A DNA stretch of 64,000 bases from Companilactobacillus mishanensis (GTDB taxonomy: Bacteria > Bacillota > Bacilli > Lactobacillales > Lactobacillaceae): NCBI RefSeq assembly GCF_003946505.1, contig NZ_RHON01000001.1, forward strand, positions 248,001 through 312,000. Reading direction: 5' to 3'. Positions 6,353 to 17,392 of the stretch are shown here, piece by piece (within the stretch, counting starts at the first letter, position 1; the number at the start of each line of letters is the position of its first letter). The position numbers were made by a program, and so were the translations under genes. The notes below the pieces were generated by a model. It did no database searches. It was given only the letters and a program-made list of their open reading frames with translations, and had not been told where the DNA came from.

Positions 6353-9157
6353 TTAATTCAAAAACTGATTTATGTCTTTTTTAATATAAGGCATGTCTTC
6401 ATTAATGACAGGTAAACCATCTGGTAACGAGTTTAAAATATCTTTACCATAATTTTTGGTCAAAATACGGTTGTCGAGTAACATTATTACTCCCCTGTCA
6501 CCTGAAGTTCTCACGAGTCGACCAAGTCCTTGACGCAACTGTAAAATTGCCCTAGGTAATGTATCCGCTCTGAAAACATTTATTCCATGCTTATTCATAA
6601 TTTCTTGTCTGACTTTAACATCGATCATTTCTGGCGATTCAAAAGGAATTCTAGTAACAATCAATATTTCCAGCATTTTCTTTGGAAAATCCACGCCTTC
6701 CCAGAAAGAGTTTGCTCCTAAAAGAACTGAACGATTTCCGATGGCAAAACGTTTCTTAATTTTTTCGTTCGTACCAGTAATGCCTTGGGCAAGTATTTCC
6801 CACTTTTCTTTGACGTCTGTTTCCATCAATTTTGAATAGACTGCATTCAAAGTTGCTAATGAGTTAAATAATATCATGGTTTGATAGTCCATGTCGTCCA
6901 ATATTTGAACAATGTGGTCAGTGACCATGCTGTAATATTCCTCATTTGAAAGCGATGTAATATCAGGAACATCACTGGGAATATATATTTTACTATTTTT
7001 TGCCATTTCGTTTGAATCCGGCAAGATAAGCATCTGATTGATTTGTTCCTGGTCTAATTGCATATCCATAATAAAATGTGAAAAATCTTTTTGAACTGTA
7101 ATGGCAGCACCAATTGCAAAAATCTGGCTAAACGAATCAGTTGTCTCTTTGATCAAACGTTTAATATCGTATTGACGCCAACTAAGTTTCATGCTGTTTG
7201 GTTCATAATAGTCACGCATGTCCAATTGCACACCAAAGTCTGCATCAGCAGTCTTCAACAATTGCAACAATTCATCTAACCCACTTAGAACAGTTCTTAT
7301 CTTGGAGTTTTCAATTATCAAGTTAGAAATAATTTTAGAAAGTTCAATTGAAATAAAGTTTTTTTGAAAATTATATTGATCAAAAAGTACATCGATACGA
7401 TTAACTACCATCGATAATTCAACGATTAAATCTGATAACAAGTCAGTTAATTCCTCGTTATTAGCACCAAATTGTTTCTTATCCATAATCAAAGAAACCA
7501 TTTGATTACGTTCCTTTAACCCCACTTGATCTTGAATATAATTTTCAAAAATATTGTATTCTAGTCGTTCCATTAATTCCTTTATTGCTTGAAAATGAGA
7601 TTCCATATCTTGGAGATCTTGATAATTCCATAATTGTGTGGTCACTTCAGTAAACGCATATCTCAAAGTTACACGATTTTGATATAAAATATCGCTAAGT
7701 TTTCTAACAAACTCATTTAATTTGAAGAAATCAATCGTTGGCGACGCCACCTCACGCAGGCTGTCGGCAAAGTGGTTAGCTTCATCAATAACCAAATATG
7801 AATTGTCCCCCCACATTGTGCTATCGAGATGTCGAGCCAAATATGACTGATTGGTAACCAAAATTAAAGATTCATGATATCTGTTTTGTTGATACGTCCA
7901 AAAATCATCATCACTAAAAATAGTTTTCTCTTTAGCTTCACCTCGATGACGAATTATTGTGAACAATGGATTATTATAATTCGTCAAGTGCAGTTCGTTT
8001 AAATCTCCGGTAGTAGTCATAGTTAGCCAGACGATAATTTTCATCTTAAGTAAGGCTGTGTGCCTATGACCAAGATAGTTGTCGAGAGCCTCATAAAATC
8101 TATCAATATCAATAAAATTGTAGCTACTCTTAACAACTTCAGCATGATAATTATTATTTGTAACTTGATTAAGTAGTGGAATTGCTTGGTCAACTATTTG
8201 TTGTTGTAAAACTTTTGTTGTTGTAGAAATAACCAACTTCTGCTGGCTGTTCACCATATACGATAATGGTAGTAAATAACCCAAAGTCTTACCAGAACCG
8301 GTTGGAGCCTCAATCAAATTCCATTCCTGGTCTTTTTTACGATTGTTGGCGTTTTTAAAAATATCGTCCATCAAATCAGATTGATTCTGACGATAATCTA
8401 AAATCCCTCGAAGCATTTCACGCTTAGTTTTTTCTGACGATGGATAATTCCTATTTTGATCAATTTGTTCACTGACATGAAAGTCTTTTTTTCTTAGAAC
8501 AAGGCCATTCTTCTCAAATAAATAATCAGGTAAAAGTTGATTATTGTTTTTCCGTTCTTCATATATCTTTTTAAAAACGATATTTGTTTCTCTTATCGTT
8601 TCAGTCCCCAAATTAGCCAGCGATTTCAAGGTCATCGTTGGCAACTCGCTGATTCTGCTAACAAGTACTTGGAACAATTTGGCAGTCACCAATGCATCAC
8701 TATCAGCACTGTGCGGATTATCATGTTCAATACTTAAATAACTAGTTAAGTCCTGTAACTTGTAGCTACTTACAGTTGGAAAAATTATTTGCGATAATTC
8801 TACTGTATCGATTGCCTTAACATTTAATTGATTCATCCCTACCCGACTGAATTCACGATTCAAAAATGGTAAGTCAAAATTAACATTATGTGCAATAAAT
8901 ACCCTATTTTTGAGTAGCTTAAAAATCTTCGGTGCAATTGCCTTAAAATTTGGAGAATCTTTTACATCAGAGTCACTCAAACCTGTCAAAGCAGTAATTC
9001 TACTTGGAATTGGCACTTCTGGATTTACTTTTTGATTAAAAATTTTGGTAATTTGGCCGTTTTCGATCAAGGCACAACCAAATTGAATGATACGCCCGTT
9101 GTCATGCCAATTAGCATTTGTTGTCTCTAGATCAACAACAGCGTAAGAATTTTTCAA
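6353..9157 (-). CDS. dinG: DinG-type helicase with N-terminal 3'-5' exonuclease domain
   Basis: The 934-residue protein joins an exonuclease of the DnaQ/DEDDh type (residues 1-165; D9, E11, D95, H149 and D154 are visible) to an XPD-like superfamily 2 helicase (Walker A EAPTGSGKT at 283-291, Walker B with DEAN, and a C-terminal RQGLGRLVR motif). This is the Bacillus-type DinG architecture, which lacks the four-cysteine Fe-S domain of E. coli DinG. In Staphylococcus the homologue is an exonuclease whose helicase activity is weak or absent. It starts 13 nt after addA ends, so it is part of the repair operon. Confidence 0.93.
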   Translation of the reverse strand: MKNSYAVVDLETTNANWHDNGRIIQFGCALIENGQITKIFNQKVNPEVPIPSRITALTGLSDSDVKDSPNFKAIAPKIFKLLKNRVFIAHNVNFDLPFLNREFSRVGMNQLNVKAIDTVELSQIIFPTVSSYKLQDLTSYLSIEHDNPHSADSDALVTAKLFQVLVSRISELPTMTLKSLANLGTETIRETNIVFKKIYEERKNNNQLLPDYLFEKNGLVLRKKDFHVSEQIDQNRNYPSSEKTKREMLRGILDYRQNQSDLMDDIFKNANNRKKDQEWNLIEAPTGSGKTLGYLLPLSYMVNSQQKLVISTTTKVLQQQIVDQAIPLLNQVTNNNYHAEVVKSSYNFIDIDRFYEALDNYLGHRHTALLKMKIIVWLTMTTTGDLNELHLTNYNNPLFTIIRHRGEAKEKTIFSDDDFWTYQQNRYHESLILVTNQSYLARHLDSTMWGDNSYLVIDEANHFADSLREVASPTIDFFKLNEFVRKLSDILYQNRVTLRYAFTEVTTQLWNYQDLQDMESHFQAIKELMERLEYNIFENYIQDQVGLKERNQMVSLIMDKKQFGANNEELTDLLSDLIVELSMVVNRIDVLFDQYNFQKNFISIELSKIISNLIIENSKIRTVLSGLDELLQLLKTADADFGVQLDMRDYYEPNSMKLSWRQYDIKRLIKETTDSFSQIFAIGAAITVQKDFSHFIMDMQLDQEQINQMLILPDSNEMAKNSKIYIPSDVPDITSLSNEEYYSMVTDHIVQILDDMDYQTMILFNSLATLNAVYSKLMETDVKEKWEILAQGITGTNEKIKKRFAIGNRSVLLGANSFWEGVDFPKKMLEILIVTRIPFESPEMIDVKVRQEIMNKHGINVFRADTLPRAILQLRQGLGRLVRTSGDRGVIMLLDNRILTKNYGKDILNSLPDGLPVINEDMPYIKKDINQFLN

Positions 9158-9170
9158 TATTAAATCACCA

Positions 9171-12100
9171 CTAATCTAATTTCTCTGCTTGATTGATTTG
9201 AAGGAAGTAAAGATATTTACCACTAACTTTTTTATCTTTAATAATGGATGAAATGGCTTCAGAATAAAGATTTAATTGTCCAGAATACTTTTCAATAGCA
9301 TCTTTTAATTTCCCATTTTTAACATTGTCTGTTTTGTAATCAAAGACAATGATACTGGTATCAAGTTCAATCACTCCATCAATAATACCATGAACTAGTA
9401 TCTTGTCATCATTAGAGTTATCAACATTATCAGATTTAAATAATTTTTTTGCTGGCATCAATATTGAAAATGGATATTCACGACTAACATGATCCTTATT
9501 TTCTAATATCAATTTACCCAAATCACTTTGATAAAACTGAACCAGACTGGAGACATTTATTTTTTTACCTACTGCTGGATCAATAACTTTGCTATCTTCC
9601 AAACTTTTGATCAATTGTTCGAAATCTTCAGCGTCAGGTGTCTTGTCTAATGATATTTTTTGCAAAACCAAATGAGTTGCGCTACCAACATCAGTCGCGG
9701 AAACTTTGGTAGTCTTTTGAAGAAATCTTGGCGTTTTGAATTGATCAAGAACATATCTACCCTTATCAGAAATTATTTCTGATCTAGCCATCTCATTATC
9801 ATCAGGATCTGCAAACAGACCTTTGATTTCAGAAACTGATTGATAAGCAGTTGTTTCGACCGCCTCTTGATGTTGATATGTAAATCCTAAAATATTATTA
9901 ACTGTATCTTTAAAAATCTTGGTCGATGGTTCTTCAGAAATCGTAGAATCGACTTTTTTACTTACAGAATCCTTAAGATCATCGGATTCAATGAACTGAA
10001 AGTGTAGTTGGCAGTTTTCATTCACCAATTCATTTGAGTCAGGGACTCTTCTACGCTCATCAGATGAAAGTGTACTCATTCCGATCAAATTCTGGTACGT
10101 TCTAGCAGCTAATCTAGAACCAGCATTGATAACACCATCGTCTTCTCGTCTGGCGTGATCCCAAGCACTAAGTGTTTTTTCAGAATCTTTTGAATGACCG
10201 ATCAAAATTAGCTTTTGTTTTGCTCTAGTTAAAGCAACATACAATAATCTCATTTCTTCAGAAACTGCAGAAATCTTCTTTTGATCACTGATAATTGCTC
10301 GTTGGATGGTCCTGACATTTGCACGAGTCGTAGTATCCAGGACATTGATCCCAACACCTAATTTAGAATCAAATAAAGTTTCACTTACATAATCCATATT
10401 GTTAAACAAGCCATCGATATTCAATAAAATTACAACTGGGAATTCTAGTCCTTTACTAGCGTGGATGGTCATGACTTTAACTGTATCATCGGTTGCTTCA
10501 ACACTATTTGGTTGAGATAAGTCACGGTCCATCTTCTGCATTTGCTGAATGAACGCAATAAAACTATGGAGACCTTTGAAATTATTTTGTTCATAATTGT
10601 TTGCTCGTTGATATAAAGCATGCAAATTAGCAGTTCTTTGCTTTCCTCCAGGCATCCCTGCAACATATTCAAGAATTCCGGTCTCTTGATATATTTTCCA
10701 AATAAGTTTGACCAAACTATTTTTGTTGGCAAAATCACGATAACGCTCCAATCGGACAAAAAATGCAGCTAATTTATCTTTTAACTTGGGACGAATATCT
10801 TCTGAATCTAAGGTAATGTAATCCTTCATTGCAGTGAAATAGTCATCTGATTTGTTTGCCAAACGGATCTCGGCAAGTTCTTCTTCATTCAATCCAACGA
10901 TCGGTGAACGTAAAACTGCCACAAGTGGAATATCTTGGCGAGGATTGTCAACTATTTCCAACATAGACATCATGATCTGCAATTCTGTCGTTTGGAAATA
11001 ATTCTGTGCATCAGTGACCATTACTGGAATCTCAGCTTTAGCAAAGTATGATATCAAATCAGTATTGCTGTTCTTATTTCTAGCCAAAATAGCAATATCT
11101 GAATATTTTAATTCCCGATACTTACCCTTTTTACCATCAAAAACCTTAAAATTCTGTTGCTTTAACTCTTTGATCTTTTTGGCGACAAATCGAATCTTAC
11201 TGATTCGTTTATTTTCGACCACTGAATCATCCATTTCATCTGTTGACTGGTCATCGTTCAATAAATACATCTCAGTGTCAGCATCAACATCATCAGGGAA
11301 ACTAGTACCTGCCACAAGTTGAACGCTCTTATCGTACTTTACATCACCGATTTGTTCATCGAATATACTTTTAAAAATAGTATTTACAAAATTATCAACG
11401 GGGACTGATGAACGAAAGTTTTTGGACAGTTGTATCAATTCATTGGGATTGTCTTCCTTTTGAAATTCTTGATATTTACCAGTAAAAATATAAGGTGCAG
11501 CCTGACGGAACCCATAAATAGATTGTTTGATATCGCCAACCATAAACATGTGATTATTCTTGTTTGATAGAAGTTGGATAATATTTTCTTGCATGGCATT
11601 CACATCTTGATATTCATCGATCATAATTTCATGAAATCTGTTTTGGTAGAAGCCTAAGGCAACTTTTTGTCCTTCTACTTCACTTGTCAAAATGCTTACG
11701 GCTTTGTGTTCCAAATCATTGAAGTCTAGCACATGTTCTGAAGTCTTGATATTGTTAAATTCCTTGATAAAGGCTAATTCAACCTCGACTAGTTTTGCCA
11801 TAATCTTTTCGGCGTTATGAATTGTGTCCAGAGTATCAGCTTCATTTTGGATGAAAAAGCTATTGACGATGTCCTTTTCAAATTCGGTTTTGACGTCATC
11901 CTTTTGTTTCTTGACCAATTTCAAAATTGAATCATCATCAGATAATTCTTTAGTTTCCTTTGAGACTGGTTTGGCGCGACCATACTTAAAACTCAAAACT
12001 TGTTCTCTAATTTCATCAAATGTCTTTTCAGATTCAAGAAGATCAATCGTATTCATTATTTGAACGACAGCTGAATTCATTACTGGCGCGTAATTTTGAC

Positions 12101-12830
12101 TCAATGGGTCATCTTTTGCACGTTCAGCAATACTATTCATTTCGTCTATCAAATTCCTTAGTGATTTAATAACTTGAGGTTTAAAGGATTTTTGGTAAAA
12201 GTCTGAATCGGTCAAACTATCGCCAACTTGATAACTATTTGTCAGACTATTAAGCCATCCATTAGTGTCATCATTGGTGATCGCAAAATCATAAAGTTTA
12301 TAAACAGTGTCTGCCAAACCATCATCTGTCTTATCGTTTGAAAAATTTTCAGTTAGATCAAGGAAATCAGCATCGTTTTTCTTGTAGTATTTATTTCTAA
12401 CGTTATCAAATGCTCTTTGTTGCATCATAGTCTTTTCGGTCTCATCACTGAGTAGACGAAAACTTGGATCAAGATCGATAACATAATAGAATTTTTTGAT
12501 AACACTCAGACAAAAAGCGTGCAGCGTACTGATATTTGCCACAGATACTTTGAAAATCTGGCTTTGTAAATGTTGTTTATCTTCATCATCAAGTTCACCA
12601 GAAGCGACTAGCTCTTTTATTCTGTTTACAAGTCTCTCTTTCATCTCCAAAGCTGCAGCTTCAGTAAATGTAGCCACTAAGAAATTATCGATATTTTCTC
12701 CATTTTTTAACATTTCAATGATTCGTTCAATCAGAATGGTCGTCTTTCCTGATCCAGCGGCAGCTGAAACTAATATGTCATGTCCATGATGAAAAATAGC
12801 TTTATTTTGATCTTCTGTCCATTTGGGCAT
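9171..12830 (-). CDS. addA: ATP-dependent helicase/nuclease subunit A (AddA/RexA)
   Basis: AddA pairs with RexB/AddB to process double-strand breaks for recombination. The product of about 1219 residues has a UvrD-type helicase with Walker A AAAGSGKT near residue 25, DEYQDVN, GDIKQSIYGFR and MTIHASKGLEFPVV, and a C-terminal RecB-type nuclease with IVFDYKTDN. I chose ATG 12830 because GGAAGGTGG lies about 8 nt upstream; a GTG at 12842 is in frame but lies inside that ribosome site. It overlaps the rexB end by 29 nt, suggesting translational coupling. Confidence 0.95.
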   Translation of the reverse strand: MPKWTEDQNKAIFHHGHDILVSAAAGSGKTTILIERIIEMLKNGENIDNFLVATFTEAAALEMKERLVNRIKELVASGELDDEDKQHLQSQIFKVSVANISTLHAFCLSVIKKFYYVIDLDPSFRLLSDETEKTMMQQRAFDNVRNKYYKKNDADFLDLTENFSNDKTDDGLADTVYKLYDFAITNDDTNGWLNSLTNSYQVGDSLTDSDFYQKSFKPQVIKSLRNLIDEMNSIAERAKDDPLSQNYAPVMNSAVVQIMNTIDLLESEKTFDEIREQVLSFKYGRAKPVSKETKELSDDDSILKLVKKQKDDVKTEFEKDIVNSFFIQNEADTLDTIHNAEKIMAKLVEVELAFIKEFNNIKTSEHVLDFNDLEHKAVSILTSEVEGQKVALGFYQNRFHEIMIDEYQDVNAMQENIIQLLSNKNNHMFMVGDIKQSIYGFRQAAPYIFTGKYQEFQKEDNPNELIQLSKNFRSSVPVDNFVNTIFKSIFDEQIGDVKYDKSVQLVAGTSFPDDVDADTEMYLLNDDQSTDEMDDSVVENKRISKIRFVAKKIKELKQQNFKVFDGKKGKYRELKYSDIAILARNKNSNTDLISYFAKAEIPVMVTDAQNYFQTTELQIMMSMLEIVDNPRQDIPLVAVLRSPIVGLNEEELAEIRLANKSDDYFTAMKDYITLDSEDIRPKLKDKLAAFFVRLERYRDFANKNSLVKLIWKIYQETGILEYVAGMPGGKQRTANLHALYQRANNYEQNNFKGLHSFIAFIQQMQKMDRDLSQPNSVEATDDTVKVMTIHASKGLEFPVVILLNIDGLFNNMDYVSETLFDSKLGVGINVLDTTTRANVRTIQRAIISDQKKISAVSEEMRLLYVALTRAKQKLILIGHSKDSEKTLSAWDHARREDDGVINAGSRLAARTYQNLIGMSTLSSDERRRVPDSNELVNENCQLHFQFIESDDLKDSVSKKVDSTISEEPSTKIFKDTVNNILGFTYQHQEAVETTAYQSVSEIKGLFADPDDNEMARSEIISDKGRYVLDQFKTPRFLQKTTKVSATDVGSATHLVLQKISLDKTPDAEDFEQLIKSLEDSKVIDPAVGKKINVSSLVQFYQSDLGKLILENKDHVSREYPFSILMPAKKLFKSDNVDNSNDDKILVHGIIDGVIELDTSIIVFDYKTDNVKNGKLKDAIEKYSGQLNLYSEAISSIIKDKKVSGKYLYFLQINQAEKLD

Positions 12831-15800
12831 TTTCAGCACCACCTTCCAAAATACTCTTGATTCGGTTCAAAACATCGGTCTTATCACGTTTTATTATTTC
12901 GTGATACTCATTCTCTGGTAACATTGCATCAAACTGTAAGATCGAACGGTAATCACTAAATTGCAGACCTGTATTCTCCTGGCTATCACGGTAAGGATTA
13001 ATTTGTAATTTACCGGAATAAATTTTCTCGCCAGCATTTGTGATCAAGTGTTTGTTGTAATTTAAAATTTTAAATAGATCATCATCGCTAATGGCATTTT
13101 TAGGATTAATAGAAACCCCACTTTTAGCATTTTTTAGTGGAAGAATATTGGATGAACGACCTGATATCAAATTATCAAGATTACTGATCAACTCTTCATC
13201 ATTAACGATCAATCCATCAAGTTTGAACTGTTTAAGTAATTCTGTCTGCAGGTCTACACCCTTTTTCAAAGTGATTTTTGGATTTTGAATGTGTGAATAG
13301 AAGGCTCCAGCTATCCTGACATCCAAGTTTTTCGAAAACAGATTCTTATTAGCAACTAAATTTTGAAGATAAGTTGGCATTTGCATCGTCAAACCTTCAA
13401 GAAAGGCATCAAATGCGAATTTACGGGCACTGGATTTGTAATCAATAACCGCCAGGTAATCAGCATCCTTTAATGTCATTTGATCAATTCTGTCAATTTT
13501 TCCACGAACATTAATAACATGTCCCCCAGAAATCTTATATGTCAGTCCAGGTAAATCTTGATGATTATTTCTGATTCTACCGAAGGCAACCTCAGTAGCA
13601 GTCGGTTTAAATTTGTTTCGACTCAACTGTTGTTTGATTGCATTCACTAGTTGCAACAGTGTCGTTTCTGCTTTTTTTGATAGATAACCCATACGATCTG
13701 ATGATAGATAAATTTTATTTTGAGGTAATTTCAACTGCTCTTGAAAAATTTGACCGACAAAATCCTTTAATTGTGTATCATTTAAATCTCTGATATCGAC
13801 ATCTTTTTGATTGATCAGCTTAACAAATCCATCCAGAACTGCATGATATAGCGAACCATTTTGGGCAGGTGTAATTTCAAATAATTGTCGTGGCTTCAAA
13901 CGCAAGCCATATTTTAAGAAGTACTCATATTCGTTTTGGTAGAAAGTTTCCAAACGAGAAATAGAAACATTGATGTTATTCCCGTATAGCTTTTCGACTA
14001 CCATTGGATCGAGATTTGTTGGGACATTCTGATAATTTAGAGAACTCAACGCAAATTTTGAGCGGTCCGAATCGCTACTTAAAAGAGTATTTTGAATATA
14101 TTTCCACTTGTTTGATAATGAAGTTTTATTGTCCAATGAAGCTCGAGAAACTCGGATCAGATAGTTTAATGTAGAATCCTGTGAACCTACGTACCTCAAA
14201 ATATTGTTTTCACTAAGGTCATCAGGTTGAGGGTTGAGTAAAACATCTTCAGTCGATATATTGAAATGTTCAATTATTCTTATCACGTAACTTGATAGGT
14301 CCTGTTGCTTATTGTCATCAGTAAAATTTGGATAAGTAAAAATCAACCGTTCAGAAGATGTGCTGAACGTCAAATCATGCAAATATGGCTCTGAATTGTT
14401 CATTACTTCGTCTGAAGCGTTCAAGTACTTTTCTGAAGATAGATTTTCTGAGATCAATTGACGTTCTTCGTCTGCAATAATACCGTTGGAGACTGAAGTT
14501 CCTGGCATATTGTTGACGGTAGAACCCAATATTAAAGTGATTTTTCGATTATTAGGTTGAACCATTCCAATTTCAGAAATATTTACGGCATCCAAAGTTG
14601 ATGGAATTTGTGAATACTGAGCGCTCTCAAATGCTGAATCAAGTATCTCAATGAATGATTGGCTGTCAAAATTGGTATCGCCAAATACACTGACGTATTC
14701 ATCCAAAATATCATTGAATTTATCAACGACCTGTTCTGGTTGGTCAGCAATAGTCAACTCATTTTGTTCAATGGCTTGGTTTTGCCATTCTGTCAATCTT
14801 TGAAAGACCCCGTTTTGTGTCAAAAATTCATATAGAAAAGAAGCAACATCAGTGGCAGAATGAGTTTCACTCAAGAAGTCATTGAGCTGGGTATAGATCT
14901 CAGATAAATAGTTTTTAATTCTATTTATCGATTGATAATCGTTGATGATGTTTTTATCAATTTCTTCATCTAACGTAGCGTCTGATTCAAATTCTTTTCC
15001 TAACCATCTACGTCGAGTGATTCCATTTGCAAGGACGTAATTCTCAGTCAAATCTACAGCATCCCTAAATTTTGCAATATTGTCATTTGCAAACCCTTCT
15101 GGAATCAGAAGTTCCGTACGTAAAATTGAAATGGCATCATCACTTTGAAAACCGTGATTAACTAAATTAAATAGCAAGTCTATCAGTTGTTTAAAGGGAT
15201 GGTCAGTCATCTTTCTTTGAAGATCGATAAAATATGGCAATTCATTTTCATCCATGAATGCTTCTACAAAAGAACTATATTGATTCAAATCGCGTGCCAA
15301 AATCAAAAAATCGTTATAGCGATATCCTTGATTTGCGACCATCTGGCGAATATAAGTACTTACAGCTGATACCTCAGTCTGTTTATTGGTACACTTCCAA
15401 ACTTGAACAGAATTCCGTGAGTCGAAGTTGCTGGCCTTGATTGGTTGTAAAGTGCTAGATTGTATCCAATAATCTTCTAATTTCGCCAGGTCATCACTGA
15501 TCCTGTTCTGCTTAGCAAAATAATTATAGAATGCTACACCATTTTCGTGTGCATAATTATAGAGTTGGTTATATGTTCCAGCTGGTCTGGCATAAAAGTC
15601 AGTTTTGTCGATTGGTTTAATAGCTGGATTTTCGAGAACTAGTGAAATATCGACATTAGCACAATTAATTAGCATTGATTTTATAACTTGTAATTCAACC
15701 GCTGTAAATGTAGAAAAACCTTCGACATAAAAATGAAAATGTTTGGAATTAAGTGATTTATTGAAAAAATCTGCTAAGGCATCCATTTTGAAATTGTTTG

Positions 15801-16341
15801 TAGCAAATTGGGCTATTTGTTCACAATAATTTTTATAAATTAAGTTGATTTCATCAATTTTCCCAGTAAATAATTCATCTGACTTTTCTGATAATACTTT
15901 GGAAATGTCTTCTGGAGCAACTTCCCCATTTTGGAATTCTGTAAACTGAGACGATAATTGATCAATGAAGCCCGGTTTGTTTGACATCCCTGACAAAATT
16001 TTTAAGTGAGATTTTTGTTGATTGATAATATTACGGATTATCATTGCTGACTTTGTATCTGTTAAAGTTTCAGTATTGAAAATATCAGTCCCACGCAAAA
16101 AATACCAAGCTAATCGAGTGAGTGAGAAACATTGAACTTTGTTTGTCGCCACCAACCCATCAATTCCTTGGATATCACCGAAGTCTTTTAACATATTTAT
16201 TTCGGATTCAAATTTTATATGATTAGGTACAATAAAAAAGAATTCATCATTTTTAAATTTACTAAAATCATCGCTAAATAGCTTCATTATTTCATGATGA
16301 TGATCTTGTTGATTCTTACCTAGAATAAAATTAAGCGTCAT
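12802..16341 (-). CDS. rexB: ATP-dependent nuclease subunit B (RexB/AddB type), without Fe-S cysteines
   Basis: This 1179-residue subunit supplies the second RecB-type nuclease of the AddAB/RexAB complex. The nuclease motif is seen as VIDYKSSARKF near residue 960. The N terminus begins LNFILGKNQQDHH and lacks an intact Walker A, as in the RexB branch. In Bacillus AddB four cysteines around the nuclease domain hold a 4Fe-4S cluster. Here the matching places (SRLETFYQNEYEYF and NPYRDSQENTGLQFSDYRS) contain no cysteine. It starts with AAGGAG before ATG 16341 and is divergent from the mevalonate operon. Confidence 0.92.
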   Translation of the reverse strand: MTLNFILGKNQQDHHHEIMKLFSDDFSKFKNDEFFFIVPNHIKFESEINMLKDFGDIQGIDGLVATNKVQCFSLTRLAWYFLRGTDIFNTETLTDTKSAMIIRNIINQQKSHLKILSGMSNKPGFIDQLSSQFTEFQNGEVAPEDISKVLSEKSDELFTGKIDEINLIYKNYCEQIAQFATNNFKMDALADFFNKSLNSKHFHFYVEGFSTFTAVELQVIKSMLINCANVDISLVLENPAIKPIDKTDFYARPAGTYNQLYNYAHENGVAFYNYFAKQNRISDDLAKLEDYWIQSSTLQPIKASNFDSRNSVQVWKCTNKQTEVSAVSTYIRQMVANQGYRYNDFLILARDLNQYSSFVEAFMDENELPYFIDLQRKMTDHPFKQLIDLLFNLVNHGFQSDDAISILRTELLIPEGFANDNIAKFRDAVDLTENYVLANGITRRRWLGKEFESDATLDEEIDKNIINDYQSINRIKNYLSEIYTQLNDFLSETHSATDVASFLYEFLTQNGVFQRLTEWQNQAIEQNELTIADQPEQVVDKFNDILDEYVSVFGDTNFDSQSFIEILDSAFESAQYSQIPSTLDAVNISEIGMVQPNNRKITLILGSTVNNMPGTSVSNGIIADEERQLISENLSSEKYLNASDEVMNNSEPYLHDLTFSTSSERLIFTYPNFTDDNKQQDLSSYVIRIIEHFNISTEDVLLNPQPDDLSENNILRYVGSQDSTLNYLIRVSRASLDNKTSLSNKWKYIQNTLLSSDSDRSKFALSSLNYQNVPTNLDPMVVEKLYGNNINVSISRLETFYQNEYEYFLKYGLRLKPRQLFEITPAQNGSLYHAVLDGFVKLINQKDVDIRDLNDTQLKDFVGQIFQEQLKLPQNKIYLSSDRMGYLSKKAETTLLQLVNAIKQQLSRNKFKPTATEVAFGRIRNNHQDLPGLTYKISGGHVINVRGKIDRIDQMTLKDADYLAVIDYKSSARKFAFDAFLEGLTMQMPTYLQNLVANKNLFSKNLDVRIAGAFYSHIQNPKITLKKGVDLQTELLKQFKLDGLIVNDEELISNLDNLISGRSSNILPLKNAKSGVSINPKNAISDDDLFKILNYNKHLITNAGEKIYSGKLQINPYRDSQENTGLQFSDYRSILQFDAMLPENEYHEIIKRDKTDVLNRIKSILEGGAENAQMDRRSK

Positions 16342-16446
16342 AATATATCTCCTTGTAAAAATTCTATCATAGTTAAACCTTCAGACAGTGGAATTATGTT
16401 TCGAGTATGTATAAAATATATTCTTAGAGAAACTGAGGTGAATGCT

Positions 16447-17388
16447 GTGCGTAACGGTATTGGAAAAAGTCATGGAAAAATGATCATGATGGGAGAACAT
16501 GCTGTAGTTTACAATTATCCAGCTATTGCACTCCCTCTTGTTAGTATCCCAGTAATAATTAGAGTAAAAGAAAATTCAGATAAAGTTCTTTCTTCAAATT
16601 ACTTTGTTGGAAAGATTTCTGAACTACCCGAATCTTTATCTGGAGTCAAATATTTAATTTCCTTATTAGATGATGATTTGAACAAGGAACAATTGAATTA
16701 CGCAATGTCGATCGATAGTGGTCTTCCTATTGAACGTGGGCTTGGTTCGTCTGCTGCAATTGGTGCAGCAATTACCCGAGCAATGTTCGATTTTTTTGAT
16801 GTTGAACTTGATAATGAGACATTGCTGGATTATATCAATAAATCAGAAACCGTAACTCATGGTAAAGCTAGTGGACTTGATGCGAGAACAGTTATTTCTG
16901 ACTCGCCGATAAAATTTACCAAAGACAAACAAGTCGAACATTTTACATTTAATTCGGACGGTTTTATAGTCATAGCAGATTCAGGAATCAAAGGTAAAAC
17001 TAAGCAAACTGTATCTGACGTTAGGTCGATGTACGACAATGATCCCATAGCAATCGGAAACAAGTTAGAACAGCTGGGGAAATGCACAGATTCCACCATC
17101 AAAGCTTTACAAACAAACAACCTTAAATCGTTGGGACAAACTTTCAATCATGCTAACGATATTTTAACCGATTTAAATTTATCTGTACCAAAAGTTGATT
17201 TGATGATAAATGCTGCTAATAATGCTGGTGCCTTAGGCAGCAAAATTACTGGTGGAGGTAGAGGCGGCTGTATAATATGCCTAGCTAAAAATCTGACCAG
17301 TGCACAAATGATTCAAAAAGCACTCATTAAAAATCAGGCAGAACAAACGTGGATCCAACCACTTTCAATTTATGAAAACGAGGACTGA
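16447..17388 (+). CDS. mvk: Mevalonate kinase
   Basis: The enzyme phosphorylates mevalonate to 5-phosphomevalonate, the first step of the lower mevalonate route to IPP. GHMP-kinase motifs are clear: KMIMMGEHAVVY at the N terminus, GLGSSAAIGAA around residues 98-108 and TGGGRGGC near 268-275. I chose GTG 16447 because GAGGTG at 16435-16440 lies 6 nt upstream. An ATG at 16396 is in frame but would add 17 residues that lack family similarity. It is first in a four-gene operon, divergent from rexB. Confidence 0.95.
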   Translation: MRNGIGKSHGKMIMMGEHAVVYNYPAIALPLVSIPVIIRVKENSDKVLSSNYFVGKISELPESLSGVKYLISLLDDDLNKEQLNYAMSIDSGLPIERGLGSSAAIGAAITRAMFDFFDVELDNETLLDYINKSETVTHGKASGLDARTVISDSPIKFTKDKQVEHFTFNSDGFIVIADSGIKGKTKQTVSDVRSMYDNDPIAIGNKLEQLGKCTDSTIKALQTNNLKSLGQTFNHANDILTDLNLSVPKVDLMINAANNAGALGSKITGGGRGGCIICLAKNLTSAQMIQKALIKNQAEQTWIQPLSIYENED

Positions 17389-17392
17389 TTCG

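Noticed and set aside
10469..10759. 96-codon minus-strand ORF within addA in another frame
   Set aside because: It lies in the addA coding region, lacks a ribosome site and has no family resemblance.
16857..17147. 96-codon minus-strand ORF inside mevalonate kinase
   Set aside because: It is a shadow of the coding frame of mvk and has no start signals.
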